Origin: Gluconacetobacter asukensis
Lineage (GTDB): Bacteria; Pseudomonadota; Alphaproteobacteria; Acetobacterales; Acetobacteraceae
Length of the DNA: 64,000 nucleotides
Direction: 5' to 3'
NCBI RefSeq assembly: GCF_014174375.1
Contig: NZ_JABEQE010000015.1
Span: 1 to 64,000, forward strand
The position numbers and the translations under genes were made by a program. Of this stretch, positions 26,912 through 35,274 are shown piece by piece. The notes beneath the pieces are model-generated. The model ran no database searches. It had not been told where the DNA came from and was given only the letters and a program-made list of their open reading frames with translations. Numbering within the stretch: position 1 is the stretch's first letter; each line of letters begins with the position of its first letter.

Positions 26912-29395
26912 ATGCGACGACTTTCAAAAAACAACAGTGCGCGCCTCGCCTCGATGCTTTTTTCTTCAACCGTCATGGTGTCTGCTCTGACGGTCGGTCA
27001 CGGAGTACAGGCTGCGTCGGCCCATGACCCGCATCACAAGAAGACGGCCAAGGCCGCAAAGGCTGCAATGCCGGCCCCGGCGAATGCGGCACCGGTCGTG
27101 CCTTCCGTCGCACAGGCCGGCGGGAAGGCCCATGCGGCAGCGACACGGGCTGCGCTTCAGGTGCCGTCGCAGGGCGAGGATATCGCCATTTCTGCGCAGC
27201 GCCGTGCCCATGGTACGATGATCACCGTTGGATCCGCTGCTATCGCGCGGGCGGTGCCGGGCACCAATCCGCTGAAGGTTCTGGCGCAGCAGCCCGGCGT
27301 CATGTTCCAGGCGGATGATCCGCAGGGTGTCGATACATGGTCGACCCAGATCTATATGCATGGATTCCTGCAGAACCAGATCAGCACGACGCTGGACGAT
27401 ATTCCGCTGGGTGAACTGGCCTATCGCAACTATAACGGCCTGAACCCCATACAGGCCATCAGTTCGGAAAATGTCGGCCGGCTGGACGTTTCGACCGGCG
27501 CGGGTGCCGAATCGGTGGCCAGTACGAACAATCTTGGCGGGTCGATCGAGTACCATTCTTCCGACCCGAAGAAGACGGCGGGTGGCACGGTTGCCCAGAC
27601 CTTTGGCAGCAATGCGCTGTTCCATACCTTCGTGCGCCTGGATAGCGGTGAGCTGAACCACACGGGCACAAAATTCTACGTGTCGTATATGCGTAACGAC
27701 ACGGATAAATGGAAAGCGGGTGGCAACCAGTTCTTCCAGCAGGTGAATGCGAAATTCGTCCAGCCGATCAGGGACGACAGCAAGATTTCCGCCTTTTTCG
27801 ATTTCAGCCAGTATGCCCAGTTCAACTACCAGGATTACTCGCTCGATATCTGGAAAAATGGCGGAAATTATATCGACAATTATTATAATGGCAAAGCGAG
27901 TGGCTATATCGCCGCCATTGAGGCCGCGCGGGGCAATTATCCGTCGCGCCTCAACGGCATCAGCGACAAGGCGGACGCCGCCTATTATGATAGCACCTCG
28001 GCCTCGACCGATTTCTTTGGCGGTCTGACGGGTGATTTCCGCCTGACGGACAGAGTGCGCTGGAAGACCACATTCTATGGGCACGGCGAACACCAGCATA
28101 ATGACTGGACCAATCCGTTCTATCCGTCGCCTTCGGGTGCGCCGATGTTCGAGCAGGTGAAGGAACCGAGCATCCGGCGTTTCGGCGCTCTGTCCTCAGT
28201 GCAGTACGAGGTTGCCCACAACCATATCGAAGGTGGCGTCTGGTACGAAAACAACCAGTTCAATTCGACGATGTTTGGCTATTCACAGCCGAACGTGGTC
28301 GATGGCGTCATCCTGGGCAAGCCGATCAATCCGCTGGGCAATTTCTCGAACAAGACGCCCTTCATGCAGCTTTTTGGCCAGATCACGAACACGAACACCT
28401 TTACCGCCTTCGTCCAGGATACCTATAACCCTCTGCCGAACGTTGCCCTGCATTTCGGGTTCAAGTCGCTGCTCAATACGTCGCGCGCTGGCGACGGCTA
28501 TTACAATACGGCTTATTATGGCCCGGGTGCTTCGGCGGCGGGTACGCTGACGACCGCGCGTGCCTTTCTGCCTCATATCAGCGGCGACTGGCATTTCCTG
28601 AGGCATCACGAGCTTTACTTCGATGTTGCGGAGAATGTGCATGCCTATCCGCAGGGGCAGTTCAAGACCGTTTCATCGCCCTTCGCGGTGACGCAGGCGG
28701 CCTTCGATTACGCACGCCCGAGCTTGAAGCCTGAAAGCGACTGGGCCTATGCGGTTGGCTATCGCTACTCCGACCATTTCATGGATGCGACGCTGCACGC
28801 CTATCACACAAATTTCTTCAATCGTCTTCAGCAGATCACGTCCGGCAATATCGTGAACCCGATCTCCACGGTGCTGAATGTCGGCGATATTACGATGAAT
28901 GGCGTCGATGCCGGCCTGACCTTGCGGCTGGCGCGCGGTCTTTCGCTCTATAACAGCATCAGCTGGAACCATGCGACCTACGACGACAATGTGACGGCAC
29001 AGGGCACCACCTATTACACCAAGGGGTCGCAGGTTGTCGCCTATCCCCGCCTGATGTACAAATCGAGCCTGAGCTACGCCTATCGTGGCTTCGATGCGAG
29101 TATCGACGCCTCCTACATGTCGCAGCGTAATCTGAGCTATACGGGCGACGCGAAGGTTCCGTCCTACTGGCTTGCGAATTTCAGGATGGGCTACAAGTTC
29201 GGCAATATGGGGAAATATGCCCATTCGCTCGGCTTCATGCAGAACCTGCAACTGGATTTCAACATCTACAACCTGACCAACCAGTTCTATGTCGCGACGA
29301 TGGGAGAAAACGGGTTCCCGCTTTCGGGCGATTATCAGTCGTTCCTGCTGGGCGCGCCGCGCCAGTTCTTTGGATCAATTCGCGCGGAGTTCTGA
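26912..29395 (+). CDS. TonB-dependent outer membrane receptor, paralog of the 19926 receptor
   Basis: This 827-residue receptor has a signal peptide to about residue 35 and a His/Lys/Ala/Pro-rich linker (AHDPHHKKTAKAAKAA). A TonB-box-like EDIAISAQ, a plug domain and a barrel ending in Phe (SIRAEF) follow. Plug motifs match the other receptor, but the ligand-loop sequences differ widely, so the two probably take different but related ligands. It is monocistronic, with a long AT-rich upstream region, a hairpin terminator downstream, and no partner enzyme. Confidence 0.87.
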   Translation: MRRLSKNNSARLASMLFSSTVMVSALTVGHGVQAASAHDPHHKKTAKAAKAAMPAPANAAPVVPSVAQAGGKAHAAATRAALQVPSQGEDIAISAQRRAHGTMITVGSAAIARAVPGTNPLKVLAQQPGVMFQADDPQGVDTWSTQIYMHGFLQNQISTTLDDIPLGELAYRNYNGLNPIQAISSENVGRLDVSTGAGAESVASTNNLGGSIEYHSSDPKKTAGGTVAQTFGSNALFHTFVRLDSGELNHTGTKFYVSYMRNDTDKWKAGGNQFFQQVNAKFVQPIRDDSKISAFFDFSQYAQFNYQDYSLDIWKNGGNYIDNYYNGKASGYIAAIEAARGNYPSRLNGISDKADAAYYDSTSASTDFFGGLTGDFRLTDRVRWKTTFYGHGEHQHNDWTNPFYPSPSGAPMFEQVKEPSIRRFGALSSVQYEVAHNHIEGGVWYENNQFNSTMFGYSQPNVVDGVILGKPINPLGNFSNKTPFMQLFGQITNTNTFTAFVQDTYNPLPNVALHFGFKSLLNTSRAGDGYYNTAYYGPGASAAGTLTTARAFLPHISGDWHFLRHHELYFDVAENVHAYPQGQFKTVSSPFAVTQAAFDYARPSLKPESDWAYAVGYRYSDHFMDATLHAYHTNFFNRLQQITSGNIVNPISTVLNVGDITMNGVDAGLTLRLARGLSLYNSISWNHATYDDNVTAQGTTYYTKGSQVVAYPRLMYKSSLSYAYRGFDASIDASYMSQRNLSYTGDAKVPSYWLANFRMGYKFGNMGKYAHSLGFMQNLQLDFNIYNLTNQFYVATMGENGFPLSGDYQSFLLGAPRQFFGSIRAEF

Positions 29396-29411
29396 GCGTC
29401 TGAGGCTGCAT

Positions 29412-29436
29412 CCTGCCCCCGCGTCGCGGGGGCAGG
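29412..29436 (+). terminator. Hairpin terminator after the second receptor gene
   Basis: A perfect 11-base stem CCTGCCCCCGC / GCGGGGGCAGG with a GTC loop begins 16 bases after the stop codon. Only TT follows, so it may be an intrinsic terminator of reduced strength or a stabilising hairpin. Confidence 0.65.
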
Positions 29437-29444
29437 TTCTCAGA

Positions 29445-29599
29445 GGCTGTTCCAAAAGCTCTGATGGTGAGTGGAAGCGCGGCATTGGCCGCGCGTCTGC
29501 CGGTGGTTTTTGAGCATCGGAGCGGCCTTGTAGGCCGCCCGCCGCGAAGCGCAGGAAATCGCCGTCAGGTCGCCGCCAGCGGGGCTTTTTGAAACGGCC
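29445..29599. repeat. 155-base MITE-like element with terminal inverted repeats
   Basis: The left end GGCTGTTCCAAAAGC (29445-29459) is an imperfect inverted copy of the right end GCTTTTTGAAACGGCC (29584-29599). A solo copy of the right-end type, GCTTTTGAAACAGCC, lies at 51127-51141. The interior carries no gene but includes a fragment related to the short dispersed palindrome (29554-29588). This is consistent with a small non-autonomous mobile or REP-type element. Confidence 0.5.
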
Positions 29600-29601
29600 T
29601 G

Positions 29602-30087
29602 TCAGGCCGCCCGGATCGTGCGGAGGGGGATGTCTTCAAGCCCGAGGGCTTCGGTCGCCTGAATGATATCGGTAAAATGCCTGCCGCGTGCCGGTGGGTG
29701 GGACAACGTGGTGCGGATTGTCAGGTCGGGATCGACCACATAAACCGTACGTTCCGCCATTGGCGTTGCCGGAACGATATCGCCGATATCCTGCATAACG
29801 CCCTGCCAGACCCTGGCGACGCGGTTTGCATCCTGTGGGGTGACCATCGTGAAGCCCGGGCCATGTGGGCTGTCATCGTCATGGCAGGGTGACAGGCCGA
29901 GCAGCCGCACGGGCTGTGTGCGCGCAAGTGCCCATGCGACGGCGCGGCGCAGGCTATCCAGATCGTAATCGGCCGGATGCGTGATGACGATGCCCCAGCT
30001 TCCTTGCAGCCATGTATGGAAATGAATCGGGCCCGCATTCGTCTCCGCCGCGAAATCAGGGGCCTGCCATCCCGGGAACAGCGTCAT
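29602..30087 (-). CDS. Degenerate 1-Cys peroxiredoxin paralog lacking the catalytic cysteine
   Basis: This 161-residue protein aligns with the first 160 or so residues of the adjacent peroxiredoxin: GWQAPDFAAETNAGPIHFH against GDVAPDFEQETTIGRIRFH, SWGIVITHPADY against SWGILFSHPKDF, and HPPARGRHFTDII against YPPSAGRNFNEIL. The peroxidatic Cys45 is Ser45 and the active-site Thr42 is Asp42. The only cysteine, Cys68, lies in SPCHDDDSPHG. The C-terminal dimer domain is missing. It is therefore unlikely to be a peroxidase; a regulatory, sensing or binding role is possible. It follows the real enzyme by 15 bases in one operon. Confidence 0.85.
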   Translation of the reverse strand: MTLFPGWQAPDFAAETNAGPIHFHTWLQGSWGIVITHPADYDLDSLRRAVAWALARTQPVRLLGLSPCHDDDSPHGPGFTMVTPQDANRVARVWQGVMQDIGDIVPATPMAERTVYVVDPDLTIRTTLSHPPARGRHFTDIIQATEALGLEDIPLRTIRAA

Positions 30088-30102
30088 CGTGAATTCTCCC
30101 TT

Positions 30103-30735
30103 TCAGCGTGGCTGGGCAACCAGGCGCAGATAGGGGCGCAACGTCTTCCAGCCATTGGGGAAGAGGGCGCGGGCCTGCTCGTCGCTGACCGAGGGGGCGA
30201 TGATCACGTCGTCGCCTTCCTGCCAGTTGGCGGGCGTTGTCACCTTGTGGCGGTCCGTCAGTTGCAGGCTGTCCAGCACGCGCAGGATCTCATTGAAATT
30301 GCGGCCGGCCGAGGGCGGGTAGGTCAGGGTCAGCCGGACCTTCTTTGCTGGGTCGATGATGAAGACTGTCCGGACGGTGACCTTGGGGTCCGCCGCCGGG
30401 TGGATCATATCGTAGAGCGCCGCGACTTTTCCGTCGGCGTCGGCGATGATCGGAAAATTGACCGTGGCCCCCTGGGTGTCGGCGATATCGGCTGCCCATT
30501 CGGCATGACTGCCGACCGGATCGACGGACAGGCCGATGACCTTGGTGTTGCGCTTCGCCCATTCCGGGGCGAGTTTCGCGACGGCCCCCAGTTCGGTGGT
30601 GCAGACAGGGGTGAAATCCTTGGGGTGGCTGAACAGGATGCCCCATGAATCCCCCAGCCATTCATGGAAGCGGATGCGACCGATGGTCGTCTCCTGCTCG
30701 AAATCGGGCGCGACGTCGCCGAGATGAATACTCAT
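30103..30735 (-). CDS. 1-Cys peroxiredoxin (Prx6/AhpC-TSA family)
   Basis: This 210-residue thiol peroxidase has the active-site motif DFTPVCTTE with peroxidatic Cys45. Conserved VIGLSVDPVGSHAEW and a full C-terminal domain ending in PYLRLV are typical of the Prx6 class (LsfA-like). It reduces peroxides in the cytoplasm with an external reductant. The ATG at 30735 follows GGAAGGATA. It is first in an operon with the cysteine-less paralog, and the promoter region contains a perfect inverted repeat about 45 bases upstream. Confidence 0.93.
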   Translation of the reverse strand: MSIHLGDVAPDFEQETTIGRIRFHEWLGDSWGILFSHPKDFTPVCTTELGAVAKLAPEWAKRNTKVIGLSVDPVGSHAEWAADIADTQGATVNFPIIADADGKVAALYDMIHPAADPKVTVRTVFIIDPAKKVRLTLTYPPSAGRNFNEILRVLDSLQLTDRHKVTTPANWQEGDDVIIAPSVSDEQARALFPNGWKTLRPYLRLVAQPR

Positions 30736-30781
30736 GATGTTGGTATCCTTCCAACCAGGCCCCGACCTGCTGGGGCGTTCG

Positions 30782-30802
30782 ATAACGATCTTATATCGTT
30801 AT
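30782..30802 (-). promoter_or_regulatory. Inverted repeat in the peroxiredoxin promoter, candidate operator
   Basis: ATAACGAT (30782-30789) and ATCGTTAT (30795-30802) are perfect reverse complements five bases apart, 47 bases before the start codon. The half-site ATCGTTAT resembles ATCGTAAT of the repeat at 30997 on the other side of this divergent region. The rest of 30736-31264 (529 bases) is AT-rich and carries only the items listed separately. Confidence 0.5.
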
Positions 30803-30923
30803 ATTAAACATTCAACGCAAAAATTGGTATTATAGGCGGCGTTCGTGATGCGCCTGGCGCAGGCATGTAGGCCTGACCCGTAAGGCAACGCGTCGTGCGA
30901 GCCGGACCTTTTAAGGAGGCTCT

Positions 30924-30956
30924 ATGATAAAAATCACAATTAAAACAATTATATGA
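30924..30956 (+). other. Possible 10-residue leader or mini-gene with strong ribosome site
   Basis: AAGGAGG (30913-30919) lies four bases before an ATG reading MIKITIKTII and a stop. A second 10-codon frame, MNGFTLRSAH (30953-30985), starts inside the stop of the first (ATGA). The ribosome site is much better than at most real genes here, but frames this short are weak evidence. It could be a leader peptide for the downstream groESL unit or chance. Confidence 0.2.
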
Positions 30957-30996
30957 ATGGATTTACGTTGCGATCCGCGCATTAATAACATTAATC

Positions 30997-31021
30997 ATCG
31001 TAATATGATTAATAATACGAT
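30997..31021 (+). promoter_or_regulatory. Inverted repeat upstream of the groESL unit, candidate operator
   Basis: ATCGTAAT (30997-31004) faces AATACGAT (31014-31021) across nine bases, 7 of 8 positions pairing. An overlapping palindrome TTAATCAT (30991-30998) / ATGATTAA (31005-31012) is perfect. A CTTGAC at 31038-31043 followed by CTGTATCG about 15 bases on is a possible heat-shock-type promoter, at low confidence. No CIRCE element is present. Confidence 0.4.
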
Positions 31022-31264
31022 TCTATGATGTTTTAATCTTGACGTATGCCGGAGAGCCTGTATCGTCCCGCCTGTCGCCATCGCATGATGGCGTGATCAT
31101 CCGGGGTATGGAGTCCGATGACCCTCATGAGTGCGCGAATGTGTCGCAATAATCGATGTAGCGTGGGATGGTCCGGCCACATGGGGCCGCCGCCCGCCCG
31201 ATAATGCGCCGGCGGTGAATGCTGCCGGCGGACCCGCGCAAGCGGAACGACAAGGCAGCAGGCA

Positions 31265-31474
31265 ATGTTTGAATCACGGATCGTCGAAATCGAAGGCACG
31301 TTTCTGGGTGCGCTGATTGTGGAGGCTGACCGCAAGACGCGGCGCTTCTACGCAGCGCATGAGAGCGTGCGCCCCCTCCATAACCGTGTCCTGGCCGAGC
31401 CGGACGAACTGACGCGGCAGGTCGTGTGGCAGTTCCGCCGCGCCCACGCGGACAGCCTGACACAGGTGCGGTAA
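31265..31474 (+). CDS. Small hypothetical protein upstream of groES
   Basis: This 69-residue soluble, charged protein (MFESRIVEIEGTFLGALIVE...) has no signal peptide or membrane segment. I do not recognise a family. Coding use looks real: it starts with ATG, ends 42 bases before groES on the same strand, and keeps the high third-position GC of its neighbours. It may be a short member of the groESL operon. The function is unknown. Confidence 0.55.
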   Translation: MFESRIVEIEGTFLGALIVEADRKTRRFYAAHESVRPLHNRVLAEPDELTRQVVWQFRRAHADSLTQVR

Positions 31475-31516
31475 TCCGAACGCGGAAATTCTGAAATCGC
31501 CGGAAGGTTTGAGACA

Positions 31517-31816
31517 ATGAGTGGATTTCGTCCTCTGCATGACCGTGTGGTCCTGCGGCGTATCACCCCTACCGAGCGGACGGTGGGCGGTATCATTATT
31601 CCGGATTCGGCGCAGGAAAAGCCGGTCGAGGCCATCGTTGTGGCGGTGGGACCGGGCGCGCGGGATGAGCGGGGGCAGGTGGTGCCGCCGGACGTCCATG
31701 AAGGCGATCGCGTCCTGTTCGGAAAATGGTCGGGTACGGAAGTGAAGATCGACGGTGAGGATCTTCTGATCGTCAAGGAAACGGACCTGTTCGGCATCAT
31801 CGCCGGCACGCGCTGA
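31517..31816 (+). CDS. groES: Co-chaperonin GroES (extra-copy type)
   Basis: This 99-residue Cpn10 protein has [13 protein letters not shown] at the N-terminus, a mobile loop with [17 protein letters not shown] and a C-terminal [10 protein letters not shown]. It caps the GroEL ring. It lies 15 bases before groEL. Together with the unusual GroEL tail, this looks like a secondary groESL pair rather than the housekeeping one; that is an inference, since the other copy is outside the window. Confidence 0.93.
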   Translation: MSGFRPLHDRVVLRRITPTERTVGGIIIPDSAQEKPVEAIVVAVGPGARDERGQVVPPDVHEGDRVLFGKWSGTEVKIDGEDLLIVKETDLFGIIAGTR

Positions 31817-33460
<1,644 letters not shown>

Positions 33461-33471
33461 CGAAAACGGAA

Positions 33472-33503
33472 GATCGCGTTCGTCCGCTCGGGCGGACGCG
33501 ATC
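33472..33503 (+). terminator. Hairpin after groEL, probable terminator
   Basis: GATCGC and GTCCGC pair with GCGGAC and GCGATC around a TCGG tetraloop with a small bulge, followed by CCTTTCG. It lies between groEL and cysE and argues against the alternative TTG start of cysE at 33457. Confidence 0.6.
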
Positions 33504-33519
33504 CCTTTCGCCTTCGGGG

Positions 33520-34410
33520 ATGGGACTGGAACAGAGGATGGACGCGGACGTCACCAGCCTGCGTGCCTATTTCGAACGGGGCGGGGTGGATGCGGCGGCG
33601 GTCAGTGCCGTCGCCCCTTCGATCTCGCCCGCCGGGCTGTGGGAATTGATTCGGGGCGAAGCCCGGGCGCACCGCGACCCGGTTCTACGGGACCTGACCC
33701 GGCCGAGCATTCTCGATCAGCCGGATTTCGCGACCGCGCTGGCCTATCTGCTGTCGCGCAAGCTCAGCAACGATCTGATGCGCAAGGCAAGTGTCTTTGC
33801 ATTGATCAGGGATTTCCAGATCGGTCATCCGCAGGCGGTCGATATGGCAGTTGCCGATCTGGCGTCGATCCGCGAGCGCGATCCGGCCGCCAGCGGGCTG
33901 CTGGTCCCGTTCCTGTTCTTCAAGGGGTTCCATGCGATCCAGTCCTATCGGGTCGCGCATTGGCTGTGGCAGGAAAACCGCCGCCCGCTGGCACATTATA
34001 TCCAGGGTCGGGCGTCGGAAATGTTCGCCGTGGATATTCATCCTGCCGCGCAACTGGGGCAGCGGGTCATGTTCGACCACGGAACCGGCATCGTGGTGGG
34101 CGAAACTGCGGTGATCGAGGATGATGTCGCCCTGTTGCAGAACGTCACGCTGGGTGGGACCGGCAAGGAGGCTGGCGACCGGCATCCCAAGGTGCGGCGG
34201 GGGGCGCTGATCGGAACCGGGGCCAAGGTGCTGGGCAATATCGAGATCGGCGAGGGCGCGAAGGTCGGCGCCGGGTCGATCGTGCTCAAGCCTGTTGCCC
34301 CGTTCACGACCGTTGTGGGCAACCCGGCGCGGGTCGTCGGTGCGCCGCACAGGGGCCTGCCATCGCTGACCATGGATCAGAGCCTGCCGGCTATTGAGTA
34401 TGAAATCTGA
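33520..34410 (+). CDS. cysE: Serine O-acetyltransferase CysE
   Basis: This protein of about 296 residues has the N-terminal helical SATase domain (about residues 10-150, FLFFKGFHAIQSYRVAHWLW). A left-handed beta-helix follows, with DIHPAAQLGQRVMFDHGTGIVVGETAVI and hexapeptide repeats, and it ends in a flexible tail (SLPAIEYEI). It makes O-acetylserine from serine and acetyl-CoA, the first step of cysteine synthesis. The C-terminal Ile is where cysteine synthase usually docks. Start 33520 is preferred over TTG 33457 because a hairpin lies between; ATG 33538 is also possible. Confidence 0.92.
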   Translation: MGLEQRMDADVTSLRAYFERGGVDAAAVSAVAPSISPAGLWELIRGEARAHRDPVLRDLTRPSILDQPDFATALAYLLSRKLSNDLMRKASVFALIRDFQIGHPQAVDMAVADLASIRERDPAASGLLVPFLFFKGFHAIQSYRVAHWLWQENRRPLAHYIQGRASEMFAVDIHPAAQLGQRVMFDHGTGIVVGETAVIEDDVALLQNVTLGGTGKEAGDRHPKVRRGALIGTGAKVLGNIEIGEGAKVGAGSIVLKPVAPFTTVVGNPARVVGAPHRGLPSLTMDQSLPAIEYEI

Positions 34411-34431
34411 GGGCCCGGCGGTTTTTCCGGC

Positions 34432-35274
34432 TCACGATCCTGACTGCAATTGGACGATATGCACGATATCGGCCAGGGGTGTGCTGGGGTGTTGGGTCGG
34501 GGTGAGCAGGACCGTGGCCTGACGGGTTGTGCGGCCACCCTGGCCGTCCTGGACGATGATCTCGGCCCTGAAGCTGCTGGGTCTGTTCTCGTTGCGGGAG
34601 GGCGGAGGGGGCACGGCGTCACCTGCCTTCCGCAAGGCTTGTCGCACCGTGGCGTCGGCTTGCGTGATATCCGGATCGTTGGGCTGGATGACGGAGAGAT
34701 GCGGCGCCATGGCGCGCAGCAGGGCTGGATTCATGCCCATGACCAGTCCGATCTCGCCGACTGTCTGGAAGGAGCCCTGCGGCGGACGATAGGTCAGTCC
34801 TGCCGCCAGATAGCGGGCGCGCATGGCTGCGACATTGCCCTGTGCGCTGCTGCGCCATTCCACCATGTTGGCCGCGACCGAGGCCGCCTGGCTGGCGGTC
34901 GCGCCGCATTGTTCCATCAGGGCGGCCAGCAGGGCGCGGGGTGCGCTATTGGGGTTGATCAGGCCGGCTTCGCTGCGTAGTCGCGTGGTCAGGGTCAGGC
35001 CGTCCATTTGCGTGACATAGGCGCGGCCATCCATCGCCCAACGCGCCGGGGATCGGTCCAGGGCGTGAAAAATCGCCTGCCAGATTGCGCCATCCGCTTC
35101 TTCCTGCATCTGGGTTGCGCCACGCAGCGCCCGGATTCCGCGCAATTCGGTGTCGGCTGTGGCGATGACGATGGAGACGAGCAGAGACAGCCCCACCAGC
35201 GTCCACAGCACGATCAGCAGGGCGAAGCCGCCCTGGCGGTCGCGCCCGGCCGATGTCGGGGCGCGGCACGTCAC
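34432..35274 (-). CDS. gspK: T2SS minor pseudopilin GspK
   Basis: This 280-residue protein has a type IV pilin-like N-terminus (GGFALLIVLWTLVGLSLLVS, cleavage after the second Gly). A large globular part follows with the GspK signature INPNSAPRALLAAL. GspK caps the pseudopilus tip with GspI and GspJ. It is the last gene of the T2SS operon; its ATG overlaps the gspD stop (ATGA). The distal position, away from gspIJ, is unusual and explains why it is easy to miss. The gap to convergent cysE is 21 bases. Confidence 0.85.
   Translation of the reverse strand: MTCRAPTSAGRDRQGGFALLIVLWTLVGLSLLVSIVIATADTELRGIRALRGATQMQEEADGAIWQAIFHALDRSPARWAMDGRAYVTQMDGLTLTTRLRSEAGLINPNSAPRALLAALMEQCGATASQAASVAANMVEWRSSAQGNVAAMRARYLAAGLTYRPPQGSFQTVGEIGLVMGMNPALLRAMAPHLSVIQPNDPDITQADATVRQALRKAGDAVPPPPSRNENRPSSFRAEIIVQDGQGGRTTRQATVLLTPTQHPSTPLADIVHIVQLQSGS

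Noticed and set aside
31030..31264. CIRCE or sigma-54 promoter before groESL
   Set aside because: No TTAGCACTC-N9-GAGTGCTAA and no TGGC-N9-TTGC arrangement is present; only a weak CTTGAC-type element was seen.
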